Of a DNA stretch of 64,000 nucleotides, positions 1-11,963 are shown piece by piece. Source of the DNA: Litoditis marina (Eukaryota > Nematoda > Chromadorea > Rhabditida > Rhabditidae); NCBI GenBank assembly GCA_964036275.1, contig OZ038434.1, positions 10,001,060 through 10,065,059 on the forward strand, in the 5' to 3' direction. Numbering within the stretch: position 1 is the first letter of the stretch; the number at the start of each line of letters is the position of its first letter. The position numbers and the translations under genes are program-made. The notes under the pieces are model-generated. The model searched no databases. It was not told the DNA's origin and was given only the letters and a program-made list of their open reading frames with translations.

Positions 1-3000
1 AACTAAGTTACGAATTGGATTACCACGAAGTGTTCTAGTGTGTGTTATTTTCATTTCATGATGTGACTACTTTCTTTTTTCATGTGCACACGTCTGCTAC
101 AATTTTGAGTTGAAACGTAGCACCAACTTTTTGTTGTGGGACGTACAAATTTACGATTCCTGTAAGATGTGTGCAACATTCGAGCACAATATGGGAGAAA
201 TATAATATTTTCATTGCAAGATTGAGTAAGATAGTGTCAGTCTCGTGCGTCCGTTCCTCCTACATTGGAGATTCGAACTTTCAATAACTGTTATTTATTA
301 CAAAATTCATCTTCGTTAGCAATATTTTTGAACAGTTTTTGGTACGTTTCGATAATATGGTTCAGTGTGCTAGTGTCGGCCTCGTGTTCCCGGTAAGGGG
401 AAGCTGATGAGTATAAATATTGCGAAGGTAAAGCCGATAAATGTAGGAGAACCATAATATTTTCCATTGAAAGGTAATGACTGGTTGAGTATGATAGTGT
501 CAGTGTCGTGCCCCTGTTAATCCCCCTGCCAATGTGCCTCCATGGCCGTACCATCACCACCTAATCCACTCCACTAAGCCACTGCCTCCATTTTATTTCG
601 ACGCCTCACTCATTCATGACACTGGCGGTCAATTCATGTTGAAATATGGTGTTTTTTCTCCTGTGGACCAAACCGTTTTGCCTAGTTTATACATTTGATT
701 TCCTGGTCTCGGAGTGTTACTAGACTTTTCTTTCTTTTTTCGCTCACTCACTGATTTGGTTTTTTTTGGTTTTAGGGAATCGATTCTCATAAGAAACTAG
801 TCAATACTTCCTCATCGTTATGCTTTAAAACCATATGATTCATCCCTAAGTATCCCAAAAGTCATGTGTTCAGCTGAAAGTGGAATTTCTATCCGCATTA
901 GTAGGATAATACCGTAATGATAAAATGAATGGCTTATGTACCCACACCATCTTATTTTCACTATTTCAGGATTTCTGCGCGCAAAATGTACGAAAGTACC
1001 ATTCATTGACCATAAATAAGCAATGTACTCATAAACACAGTTTTAATTGCGAAACACGAATATTCGCGAGCAAACGCCAATAATTACTCAACAACATAAC
1101 CTAAAGGCACAATGCTAACAACAACAAATAACCAAACCTAACGGCGCAAAAAAAATTCTTGTCGTGTGACATAGTTACATTCATTCATTATTTTTTTCGA
1201 GATTTTTGATCAGCAACATATTATATTCGTAGTTAAATGAAACTGCTTTAAACAAATATGAACTCAACTTTGTTTCGAATCAACCAGAAGAAAGTTTCGG
1301 GTAATTGTTACGCTGATTCTTTCATATATCTACACCATTCACGCGCCGGTGATTGATAAAAATTCACTTTTTGCAAGTGAATGACTAAATATGTTATAAC
1401 AGTTGCTCAAAACCATATCAGCCCTGATTCAACTCGATTTTCAGCTCATTATTCTAATCACATACAAAAGTTCTGGGTGCTAAAAACTGTTTTCTCAGAA
1501 AATTACGTTTCGTTCGTGTTTCTAGTATTATTCAATTTTTTAATGTGTTCGTATTGTGTTTACTTTTAGTGTTCTGAAAACGGTGAATACACCGGAACGT
1601 TAACAAAAAATCTCACTACCTCGGGTTTCGGTTCAAACAACAAAACCCAACAATGTGTTCATAGCTTTATTCGTGTTTCTCATTGTGCTCGGGTCACATA
1701 CTTAGAATGCAACAACATGGCCTACCAATCCCCCGGGGGGTCCGGGGCACATCATTTCTCAGCCTATACACCACATTATTCACTTCTTCATCTTCCAAGA
1801 TTATCATCAATAGATAACAACTCACAATCGATTCAAAACCAGAGAAGTCAGACTAGCTGGGAAAAGTACAAAAAAACGTTGCTCACAGTTGAAATCACAA
1901 AACTGCACCGGTACTTTTAAGTTTCTCTTGAATCAACTTATTTTTCATCTGAAAACGAAGTATCATACTTTAGTGTTACTGTAAGTTTCTGCGTTCTGAC
2001 GGTTTCTAGGTTTTACGTTGCTTTTCGGAATCATCAATATTGAACAGTGTTTTTTTTTGCGTAAATTGGATTCAGTGTTTACTACGTTTGGTAAATGTTT
2101 ACATTCAAGACGTTACCACTTCATTCGCATAGACGATTGTGTAAACTAATCGTTGAAAATCGAAGTCAAAGGAAACGTCAAAAAATACCCATGAATACTG
2201 ATTTCACATATTATTTGAATATAATATCACATGCAATAATAGAAAAAATACTGAATGCATCTTTCGAACATCCAGAATCTCTGCACATAATCGTTACAAA
2301 TACTTTGTTGTATGTTTCTAATGAGTTTCCCAATTTTTAGTCCACCATTTGCATATGAACGTGTGAAAAGGTCATGATTGATCGATATTCACTCTACTAT
2401 CTGCATGTGCTCATACTTCTTTGTGTAATAATATGCGGAGGGCAATACCTGGTTGTTCCCATCATGATACTCGATATCAGCACACAAGACACAATCGACC
2501 ACCTCGACCCTTGAATTATACTTCTATTTATCCTTTACTTTTGTTGATTCTTCTCTTGGTGTCTCACTGTAAAGTTGATATGTACATTTATTCACTAAGA
2601 TCTGTAAGCTATTTGAAAGCTATTTGAGCTTAATGAAAGCGTTTACAAGACATCTGAGAAAACTTATATCTATAAGGCTTCTTTCAACCTCGTTCTAGCC
2701 TGTCGCAATCCAAAATCACGAACATCTAATTTAGTTACGCGACCTGGTGACTTTGAAGGTTTGCCTTTTTCAAGATACCTCGAATTTTAACGAATTTCTC
2801 GGTCCATTGTTTCCTAGTGTGTGGTTATCGAGTAACCTTTCAGTAATCGCAGTCTATTTGATATTGACTTCAGGGGGGATGAAGAGATTATGCTCATCCC
2901 CTGATACTCAGGAAATGCAAATCGGAAAAATTGATTCGGAGCTGATAGTCCCGAGACGAGCACTCCCACATATCGACACTATTTATAACTTTTTTGAGTT

Positions 3001-4915
3001 TCTGTCAGAGTACTTTCATCCACGTAGAATTTTGTGTCACACAGAACAACCCAGAAACATCAGAAGGGAAGGTGTGTTTACCTTTTATAAAGTGAGTTCA
3101 CAGGTTCAACCTACGGTTGCCTTTAATGACCGTGATTCTCTCCGGTGAAACGTTATAGTAAAAGTATCTTCATGCCACTCTGCGGCTCTTATTTAGAACA
3201 CTTTGCGAAACCTGTGGTAGAAAAGCAGTGAAGATGGAGGAGACGCAAGTCCTGGGATAGACAGCTGGGGACATTCATGAGTACTACCTCTAAGGTTCAA
3301 CCTCCATTTCGGTCTTTAATGAGCAAGAGCCGCTCTACGTCACCGACTGTTGTCTAAGAGTATATAATATCAAGCCATTGAGCAGGCAGTGTTTGCTAAC
3401 ACTCAACGATTTTGACTTCCCCTCCACACCTGCGTATCTTAGAGTTCATATCTACATTACCCATCTGATACATGTTTATATGTGATAGGAATTAAACAAA
3501 CTTCTTGTTCTTTTAGTATTTACCTGAAAACCATTTGGATGATGACTGTGGTATACAGTGTCTATAGTTGAAAAAGATTCAAACTACAACATTTTTAATC
3601 GAAATGTTCTAAAAAGTGAAATTCATAACCATCTACGAGAACAACATAATTCATAGCAACCTCGCGGGCTGTTCTACATATAATAGCTGCATCGCATTTC
3701 CTTTGTTTCGTCTGCACCCTCTCATTTTGTCGGGCTCTCTCGTCTTACTTCACGCTTCAGAGATCATTTTGAAGGTATGAATGGAACCGCATAATGGATG
3801 ACCACCACACTACTGCAAGCGAATGTTGCACGGAAAGACCCTCTCGTTCTATCGAACTAGATGGGTTGTAGTTTGAACTAGATATACACAGTTTGCTTAT
3901 TCTGACCGAAATAACACGGGATCAAACTACAAAAAAAGCGCGTTAGGGCAACGTTCGCCGTATCAGCTTGTTTCGAAAACAGCAAACCCGATTAGTAGAG
4001 ATATATTTTTCTATCCATTTTACATACTATTCATTCTCTTGCAGCTCTCAGTTATTTTTACTCTCTTCATCCCTTTTTTCATGATACTAACAATATTCTG
4101 AGTATATTAGTCAAATTTGTGGGTAGAAAACGGTTACTCACATCTGAATTCGGGAACTACGACAATTATACACGTTCGACGTGAGTATCCTTTCACGTCT
4201 AGTATATAGTTCGTTTCACCAATCAATGTCCTTCTACAGTAATCTTTAAATTATTCAGGAGGTTTTTTCTAATGAATAGATTATTATTCTGGTTGCGAAC
4301 TTTTTTTTTTGATTTATTTACATGCAAGCATGTGAGATACATAGAGAGAACGAAAAATGAATAAAAACCAAATGAATTTGAGCAATATGAAAACACGAAT
4401 CGAAACATGGTGAACAACTTTCAGAGTTTGTAAAGGTAGAAAACACAATGGCAAATTTTGAACTCATTCTAAAAACATAAAACTACCTAACGCTGACTTG
4501 GAAGTTCGAGCAGATTACTTTAGAGGGTTATAAGTGAGTGAAACAGACTATATGTGTCTACATCGTGTCTTTTTTGTTCACTGCTTTTCGTAGCCGCTGA
4601 ATAGCCCGCAAATCGTGACATATACTCGCTTTGTTCTATCTCAATTTACTCTAAAACTCCATTCCGGGTTGCTAGGAAGTACGCCTAAGCCCTAACTTGT
4701 TTTCAGTCGTTGTAACAATTGTTCTATCACTTTGTTCATAAGTTACATTATTTTCTGTGTTCTAGTTGTTTTGATTGTAGAAGCGAGTAGTTTTTATAGA
4801 AATGAACTACGTTTTCTCCTAAGCAATCAGAATTACCGCGTCTTCTCTTTCATTCACGTTTTACACATATTGTTTCACTTTGAAAAACTAAATTTACAAG
4901 TAAATGAAATTATAG
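1..4915. other. Gene-poor stretch, no supported gene
   Basis: No chain of exons with consistent phase was found on either strand. The longest open frame (about 2747-3148, plus) lacks a good start context, splice signals and any recognisable domain. Short AT-rich intergenic-looking sequence, fragments of a foldback repeat near 3867-3932, and weakly similar segments at about 3098-3140 and 3290-3335 are all that can be seen. Confidence 0.5.
3867..3932. repeat. Short foldback repeat ending in GTAGTTTGA / TCAAACTAC
   Basis: The segment begins TTGTAGTTTGAA and ends GATCAAACTACAA, so the ends are inverted copies. Related pairs are seen at 7713-7775 (copied in the tandem duplication near 10001-10065) and, with a GGTC variant, at about 13281-13350; single ends occur near 3568, 7209, 61905 and 63263. 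It looks like a small non-autonomous element family; no target-site duplication was identified. Confidence 0.5.
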
Positions 4916-5783
4916 ATGCCACCATCTTTGCTTCTCTGTGTGTCTGCGCTCTCCGTGCTTCCCATTGTCTTTCCAAGAATGACTGGAAGACAGGATCTCG
5001 CATTCGTTCATACATTTGATACGAGAGAGATGTGCATGAGCAGGTATAGCCTCGTCATATTAAAACACGTATACAGTCGACATAATTGCTAAATGGACTT
5101 AATGTTAAAAAAGCAAAGTACCAATGCAATGTTTAGGTTGCTTTTCAAAGTGTGTTTTAAAGCGGTAGAACGGTGCTCGTGACTACAGCTTTCAATCGAA
5201 GATCTTTTTTATTGGTAATGAAAAATTTTTTATTGGTAATGAAAAAATCGCAAGTTTCGGAAGAGTACTACGTCCCCAAGCAATTTTTTCCCACCCCCAA
5301 GCTATCTTCACGAATATGTGTTTCAGGTGTCGAACAACGTGTACCCAACATCATTCGGAAGATCTTATGATGCCCCGGTGGCAGTGCCCATTACAGGTAT
5401 AATCACAGTAACTTTATGATAATTGAAGCAGATGGGAGGAAAATGTGAATGTTCTAGACCCGCAGCTCATGTTCACATTCCACTGATAGTCGCATAAGTT
5501 TCACGTTAAAAAGGGAAGATAATGTGGTCCAATCGCAACAGTTTAGTCTTTTAAACTGCAATAAATTTCTCAATTGCAGTTTAAAGGACCGTTGACACGA
5601 GATTGGTCCACATAATCGTCCTTCTTCAAATGTACGTACATGGACTATATTCCATTGAGTTATGAATTGATACTGCAAGAGAATACCTCCACAGTTTTCT
5701 AACACAAGTTTTTGTTCCATAATCTTCCTCCGTGTCTTACCAATTCACTTCATTTTCTTCTCTAGAAAGTATATCATTTATAA
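4916..5783 (+). CDS. Candidate small secreted cysteine-containing protein
   Basis: Three-exon model: 4916-5043, 5327-5396 and, less sure, 5766-5783. The ATG lies directly after an acceptor-like AAATTATAG, compatible with trans-splicing. Exon 1 encodes a hydrophobic leader (MPPSLLLCVSALSVLPIV) resembling a signal peptide. Joined in phase 2, exon 2 continues with closely spaced cysteines (REMCMSR, then CRTTC) and a CPLQ end. The last mini-exon adds KVYHL and a stop, giving about 71 residues. No family is recognised. Intron 2 contains a foldback element (5511-5626). In the other phase exon 2 is also open, so the model rests mainly on the phase match and the leader. Expression evidence would be needed to be sure that it is a gene. 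Confidence 0.35.
5511..5626. mobile_element. Foldback MITE, AAGAAGGACGATTATGTGG family
   Basis: The right end reads CACATAATCGTCCTTCTT and the left end is a decayed inverted counterpart (AAGGGAAGATAATGTGG). Two inner inverted segments (GCAATAAATTTCTCAATTGC) form the centre. A cleaner relative lies at 36778-36892 and a one-ended relative at about 34214-34305. Confidence 0.6.
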
Positions 5784-7393
5784 GGTGTACCCCATCGGAC
5801 CTTGGATGTAGTATAGTTATCGAAGCCCTCTGTTGCTCATTGGTGGGAAATTCACTCAACTCGTGGTAGTTTATTTCTATTAGGGGTTTTCGTCTTTTCA
5901 TTTAGCAAAAACTTGACGAATTTTGAAAACTCACTTTTTCTTCAACATTTCATAAATTGCAACACATATATGAACGCGTAACAGGTAGTGTTTATGAGCG
6001 AAAGTATATTTTCCCTTCAAGATTTCTTTTCTTTTTCGCTTTTAAAAGATGAATCACTTGTTCCAATCCATCTCTCAAAGTAGCCGGCAGAGCACTTTTG
6101 ATTGCGCTGCTGAGCACTATTAGGTCTTCCTTTTTCTATTTCCTGTCGGCAGGCCAACTGGGAAATGATCCCTAACCCAACTTTATCTCTTTCTCTGACG
6201 CATCCAGAGGGACTATGTACTCTCACGGTACACGTTAGGTGACGTTGACTAAGTGAAAGTAAGTTGTAGGTTGTTTGGAAATGATTCAAAATCAACACAT
6301 AAACGGGTTATAAAGTAGGGGCCGAGGACGTTTTGAATAAGTACATTACGAATGCCTAATTTCTCGTTACTTTGTTTTTTTATTCGAGTCAGAACGCAGT
6401 TATACGAACTGAAAAACTTTGATTTTTCAACGACTTTAGGTCGTTTGGTGCACAGCGGGGGTGCTTCCTTTTAGGAGAACTTGACTTTTCAATATTTCTA
6501 ATGTTTCCAGTATTCATTCTCTAAGAAACCTGTACCAGAATGTAGGCACGAGCGATCGACGAAACAACAACTCGAAAATATACCAATACAAGCATACAAT
6601 GTATCCAAATTTATAGCTTCTTCGGTTGTTTTTCTTGAGTACTCTTGAACAGGAAGAAACTTGTCGACCCGTCAGTTTCCGCGCAATACTGGTCATGACA
6701 CATGATCATTACACGAAATTACTATTTCGCAAAACTCATATTTTTCGACTGGATATGACTGAAATATCGGTTAAAGGGAGATCCGCACGCGATTTGGTGT
6801 CTAATGTAGTTCTTTTGGCTTTTAATGATGGTGCCGCTCAATGTTCTTCAGCTGCGAAAAGCGGGTGAAATAGTATACTGGAGAAAGGGGCTCAACAGGG
6901 GCAGAAGTCCGAGACAAGCCCTCGATTTCTGTCCTAGTAATTAATCCCAAAACATTTATGAGGAAGCGATGTGTGCTGTTGCCCTGTGTCTGTAAGTTTG
7001 ATCTCACTGCGTTTTAGTAGCGATTTAGCATTCATTCCGTGAATGCAGAGTACGTAGTACGTATGCTAGAAGATCCCGGCACCTTCATCCCATCCTGCGT
7101 CTCCTCAAATATACGCTATTTCTCAACTGAATTAAGCAGACGTCATACTCTAGGGGCGAATGTATCCGAAATAGGATAAGTTCTCCACTACGAATGAAAA
7201 TGCCGGGTTGAAACTACAATCTACAAACACAGCGGTTTTGAGCTAGATACATAGTATCTGCCCGCTCTTCCCGGAGCACTCCCTATAAAATACATATTCG
7301 ATAGCTGTGAATGACTCGATGATTAATTATGAACCCCAGGGGGAGACTAGGAGAATTGCCGCATAATCAGACACTAGCGCAGCCACAAAACAG
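5784..7393. other. No supported gene
   Basis: Short open frames exist on both strands (for example 6017-6298 minus, 6626-6868 plus) but none has a start context, splice signals or recognisable protein features. A motif CCCATCCTGCGTCTC near 7088 recurs with variation near 8435, and the window ends in a similar CCCATCCTGCGCC, suggesting another dispersed repeat. Confidence 0.5.
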
Positions 7394-7666
7394 GGTGAAT
7401 TCTATATCTAACCGGGTTTTTAGGTAACCTAACCCTTTTTTGGTAACCTCTTTTTCAGGTTACCTTGGTAGGTAACCGGTAAGTAACCTAAAATGAAAAA
7501 CCGGTTACCTGTTTTTCTAACGCAAAATGTGGTTTTTACCGTTAGTTTGATTGGTAACCGAATTTATGTTTCGGGTTACTTCCAGGTTACCTACCTAGGT
7601 AACCTGAAAAAAAATTAGCAAAAAAGGTTAGGTTACCTGAAAACCCGGTTAGTTGTAGAATTGGCC
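7394..7666. mobile_element. Foldback MITE (GGTAACC-rich), copy 1, 273 bp, 9-bp target duplication
   Basis: The element starts GGTGAATTCTATATCTAACC and ends as its imperfect inverse (GGTTAGTTGTAGAATTGGCC). It is flanked by a perfect 9-bp direct repeat ACAAAACAG (7385-7393 and 7667-7675). The interior is a dense series of GGTAACC/GGTTACC palindromes, so the whole element can fold back. No coding capacity. A second copy of exactly the same length is at 32070-32342 and a shorter one at 31308-31554. A 9-bp duplication is what Mutator-like transposases make, but the source transposase is not in this window. Confidence 0.85.
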
Positions 7667-7938
7667 ACAAAACAGGGTATAGACTCAAATGGCGCATCTT
7701 TGTCTGATCTGCTTGTAGTTTGATCGTTCTGTCGTCATTCGCAATTTCCACTGTGTTTGAACATCAAACTACAAATATGCTCTTTAGGTGCAGAGTTTTT
7801 TTTTTAGTTCTGTTGGAAACTCTCAGGTACTAATATATCTGAGAAATCGCATGAAAAAAAAAACTGATTTCCATCAACTGTACACTGTAATGTATATATT
7901 AACTCTAAGTGAACTACATTTGAAAAGGATACTACTAA

Positions 7939-8244
7939 ATGAGGAAGTTAGTGAATATTATTAATCTTATTCATTACAAGAACCAGCGAACAATGTATTG
8001 TTCACAGGAAACAAACCAAAAACCACTAAGAGAAGCGATAAGAAAAATGTTTTTATATGCATTAGTTCCCTCTAGAATACTGACAGTGTTCCAGGACGAT
8101 GACAGTGCTCTTCTAGAAGACGAGGAGGAGGAGCTGTTCACCAACAGTCTCATGTTCATCATCCCAATTGTCCTATTCGGATCCATCGCATTCCTGTTTG
8201 TCTGTGTATCCTGTGTACAGAAGTTCTGTCGAAATGACTTGTAA
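7939..8244 (+). CDS. Candidate small acidic single-pass membrane protein, copy 1
   Basis: Open frame of 101 residues. The convincing part is the C-terminal half: a run of acidic residues (DDDSALLEDEEEE), a hydrophobic membrane span (MFIIPIVLFGSIAFLFVCVS) and a short basic, cysteine-containing tail ending in CRNDL. A good acceptor (TGTTCCAG, ending at 8095) lies directly before the acidic run, so the upstream part of the open frame may be intronic and the true protein may use an unseen first exon. The unit is copied at 10227-10532 with one replacement (R2K in the open frame) and one synonymous change. No family is recognised. Confidence 0.35.
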   Translation: MRKLVNIINLIHYKNQRTMYCSQETNQKPLREAIRKMFLYALVPSRILTVFQDDDSALLEDEEEELFTNSLMFIIPIVLFGSIAFLFVCVSCVQKFCRNDL

Positions 8245-8278
8245 TTCTCACCATTTCCTAATCACACAACTTGGGCCG

Positions 8279-8407
8279 TATACTGTTAGTCAATTGCAAA
8301 GTCACGTGAAACATGTTGAACACATCACAACGCAGAAACGTGCAATGACAAAGTGCACGATGCCGCATTGGAATGCTAACTGTACGTGACTGTTCAATTT
8401 ACTTCTA
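8279..8407 (+). repeat. Dispersed repeat shared with 61937-62056
   Basis: The stretch beginning ATACTGTTAGTCAATTGCA and ending TTCAATTTACTTCTA is present here, in the second duplication unit (10567-10695), and as a diverged, slightly shorter copy at 61937-62056 inside an intron of the PTR gene. It has no coding features and is probably an old transposon fragment. Confidence 0.7.
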
Positions 8408-9675
8408 AGGGTATGCAATATTATACTGGCGCCATCCTGCGTCTCTGCACACAGTTTTTCTCGATTTGTACCATGACGGAATGAGCGAAGAAATAGCGCA
8501 TGTTCAGGGAGACGCAGGTAGCAACCCTCGTACCACAAAAACTTATGTTTTCCGAAGTTAGTAATCTCTTTCGTTAGATGATCTCAAGAGGCACATCTTA
8601 ATTAAGTAGGTCAAATTGTATGTAAATCATATAGTTTTCGGAAGGAACCCCCATCAACCATCGGGCAGACTCCAAGAGTTCAGCATCATGTCAGGAGAAC
8701 GTATAATTGGGTGCCTTTACCCATGCTAATACGGTTGCACTTATAGTTAAGTACTTTGTGAGATGAACTTTTCGTCTTCATCTATATTTCCATCGGCACC
8801 TGATAAGCAGCTTTGTGAACCATTGTGTTTCTTTCAAATGTATTCTTTATTTGTTACTGGTAACTCATTTCCGGTTACCTCCTAGAACTGTTTACTCTTC
8901 AAAAACTTAAAACTCTAGCATACTATAACTTCACAGAAAATTCTCATTTAAATATATCATACATGTGTCTTCTTTATCTCAACAAACTTCAACTCATGTT
9001 CTCTTTTCTTAGACATTTTAGAGCTTTTCTTACTTTATCTGTGATTTGTCCTCAACTTATGGGTCATGTTGATCTCAAACTTCGTTTTATTATAAAATAG
9101 TTTGTTTGTAACACAAATGCACTGAGCGAAAGAATAAATATAATTACACATACGAGGTTGTCCCTGTTATTAATTTCAACAAACTCATGTAGAACAGTTT
9201 ATGTGATGGGAAAATATATAAAAGATGGTTTCCGGATTCACTAGAATTTCAAAGATTTCTTGCTGTACTTTTGTACAAAGGTTTGAAAAAGGTTTGGGGA
9301 TTTTTAAATAACCTGGGTACATCATACCACAGAACAATTGTAACTAATAGTTCCCCGCTCCACCTTGTTGAGAATTCACCTTGTGAGTGTTGATAGTATC
9401 GTTATTACTAGTATTTTTAGTGGTTTTCCCAGAGAAAAAAAAACAGAAAGTAGGACCCAGCAACTTCTTCTCTCTGTACTTTGTGTTGAACAATGGAAAT
9501 ATTTAACCTTGCGTGTTCACAACTGAAAACATACATGCATGCTCTTTTCGCAAGTTTTGGTCCAAACTCCTACGTGAAAACCGTTTATCACCCAATTACA
9601 ACTATAAACTACAAAATGCGCAACACCGAAGCTGGATCTCATGAAGTCACCCATACTCGACCAATATTGTTAGCT

Positions 9676-9877
9676 GGTGGAAAGGTGTAGCGGTTTAGGC
9701 GCCACCCACCACTCAAAGGGTCACACGTTCGATCCCCATCACTGCCCAACCAAAGCATTCATCCCGATAAATTGGTAGTAGAATGTCTACGAAAGTTGAA
9801 GCCTCCCCTGGTGCTCCGTGGCTGGATGGGGATGGTAAGCCAAATTCGGTCTGCCTTACAGAGTTTCCCTCTGAGAC
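9676..9877 (+). mobile_element. tRNA-derived SINE-like element, copy 1
   Basis: The segment carries a box A-like GTGTAGCGGTTTAGG (9685-9699) and a box B-like ACGTTCGATCCCC (9725-9737) at tRNA-like spacing, followed by an unrelated body rich in GC compared with its surroundings. This is the layout of a SINE with a pol III promoter head. The tRNA part does not fold as an intact tRNA by eye. It is carried intact in both duplication units; no poly-A tail or target duplication could be assigned. Confidence 0.55.
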
Positions 9878-10226
9878 CTACCTAGGTAACCTGAAAAAAA
9901 ATTAGCAAAAAAGGTTAGGTTACCTGAAAACCCGGTTAGTTGTAGAATTGGCCACAAAACAGGGTATAGACTCAAATGGCGCATCTTTGTCTGATCTAAT
10001 CTGCTTGTAGTTTGATCGTTCTGTCGTCATTCGCAATTTCCACTGTGTTTGAACATCAAACTACAAATATGCTCTTTATGTGCAGAGTTTTTTTTTAGTT
10101 CTGTTGGAAACTCTCAGGTATTAATATATCTGAGAAATCACATGAAAAAAACTGATTTCCATCAACTGTACACTGTAATGTATATATTAACTCTAAGTGA
10201 ACTACATTTGAAAAAGATACTACTAA

Positions 10227-10532
10227 ATGAAGAAGTTAGTGAATATTATTAATCTTATTCATTACAAGAACCAGCGAACAATGTATTGTTCACAGGAAAC
10301 AAACCAAAAACCACTAAGAGAAGCGATAAGAAAAATGTTTTTATATGCATTAGTTCCCTCTAGAATACTGACAGTGTTCCAGGACGATGACAGTGCTCTT
10401 CTAGAAGACGAGGAGGAGGAGCTGTTCACCAACAGTCTCATGTTCATCATCCCAATTGTCCTATTCGGATCCATCGCATTCCTATTTGTCTGTGTATCCT
10501 GTGTACAGAAGTTCTGTCGAAATGACTTGTAA
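10227..10532 (+). CDS. Candidate small acidic single-pass membrane protein, copy 2
   Basis: Duplicate of the frame at 7939-8244, intact, with the same acidic run, membrane span and basic tail and the same acceptor-like TGTTCCAG before the acidic run. Compared with copy 1 the frame has one replacement near its start and one silent change in the membrane span, so nothing distinguishes a functional from a non-functional copy. No family is recognised. Confidence 0.35.
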   Translation: MKKLVNIINLIHYKNQRTMYCSQETNQKPLREAIRKMFLYALVPSRILTVFQDDDSALLEDEEEELFTNSLMFIIPIVLFGSIAFLFVCVSCVQKFCRNDL

Positions 10533-11963
10533 TTCTCACCATTTCCTAATCACACAACTTGGGCCGTATACTGTTAGTCAATTGCAAAGTCACGTGAAAC
10601 ATGTTGAACACATCACAACGCAGAAACGTGCAATGACAAAGTGCACGATGCCGCATTGGAATGCTAACTGTACGTGACTGTTCAATTTACTTCTAAGGGT
10701 ATGCAATATTATACTGGCGCCATCCTGCGTCTCTGCACACAGTTTTTCTCGATTTGTACCATGACGGAATGAGCGAAGAAATAGCGCATGTTCAGGGAGA
10801 CGCAGGTAGCAACCCTCGTACCACAAAAACTTATGTTTTCCGAAGTTAGTAATCTCTTTCGTTAGATGATCTCAAGAGGCACATCTTAATTAAGTAGGTC
10901 AAATTGTATGTAAATCATATAGTTTTCGGAAGGAACCCCCATCAACCATCGGGCAGACTCCAAGAGTTCAGCATCATGTCAGGAGAACGTATAATTGGGT
11001 GCCTTTACCCATGCTAATACGGTTGCACTTATAGTTAAGTATTTTGTGAGATGAACTTTTCGTCTTCATCTATATTTCCATCGGCACCTGATAAGCAGCT
11101 TTGTGAACCATTGTGTTTCTTTCAAATGTATTCTTTATTTGTTACTGGTAACTCATTTCCGGTTACCTCCTAGAACTGTTTACTCTTCAAAAACTTAAAA
11201 CTCTAGCATACTATAACTTCACAGAAAATTCTCATTTAAATATATCATACATGTGTCTTCTTTATCTCAACAAACTTCAACTCATGTTCTCTTTTCTTAG
11301 ACATTTTAGAGCTTTTCTTACTTTATCTGTGATTTGTCCTCAACTTATGGGTCATGTTGATCTCAAACTTCGTTTTATTATAAAATAGTTTGTTTGTAAC
11401 ACAAATGCACTGAGCGAAAGAATAAATATAATTACACATACGAGGTTGTCCCTGTTATTAATTTCAACAAACTCATGTAGAACAGTTTATGTGATGGGAA
11501 AATATATAAAAGATGGTTTCCGGATTCACTAGAATTTCAAAGATTTCTTGCTGTACTTTTGTACAAAGGTTTGAAAAAGGTTTGGGGATTTTTAAATAAC
11601 CTGGGTACATCATACCACAGAACAATTGTAACTAATAGTTCCCCGCTCCACCTTGTTGAGAATTCACCTTGTGAGTGTTGATAGTATCGTTATTACTAGT
11701 ATTTTTAGTGGTTTTCCCAGAGAAAAAAAAACAGAAAGTAGGACCCAGCAACTTCTTCTCTCTGTACTTTGTGTTGAACAATGGAAATATTTAACCTTGC
11801 GTGTTCACAACTGAAAACATACATGCATGCTCTTTTCGCAAGTTTTGGTCCAAACTCCTACGTGAAAACCGTTTATCACCCAATTACAACTATAAACTAC
11901 AAAATGCGCAACACCGAAGCTGGATCTCATGAAGTCACCCATACTCGACCAATATTGTTAGCT

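Larger units (their letters stand above)
7591..9877. repeat. Tandem duplication, unit 1 (2287 bp)
   Basis: Unit 1 and unit 2 (9878-12165) are about 99.5 percent identical by eye, with roughly nine substitutions and three small indels (including an extra AATCT near 10000 in unit 2), most in the first 350 bp. The left breakpoint lies inside the MITE at 7394-7666, so unit 2 begins with only the last 76 bp of that element. The junction shows 2-bp (AC) microhomology between the MITE and the right end (CTCTGAGAC). Confidence 0.95.

Noticed and set aside
2747..3148. 133-residue plus-strand open frame
   Set aside because: No start context, no splice signals fitting neighbours, no recognisable domain, and it lies in repeat-like sequence.
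9725..9737. Functional tRNA gene suggested by the TTCGATCC box
   Set aside because: No acceptor stem or anticodon stem pairs around it; a SINE head fits better.
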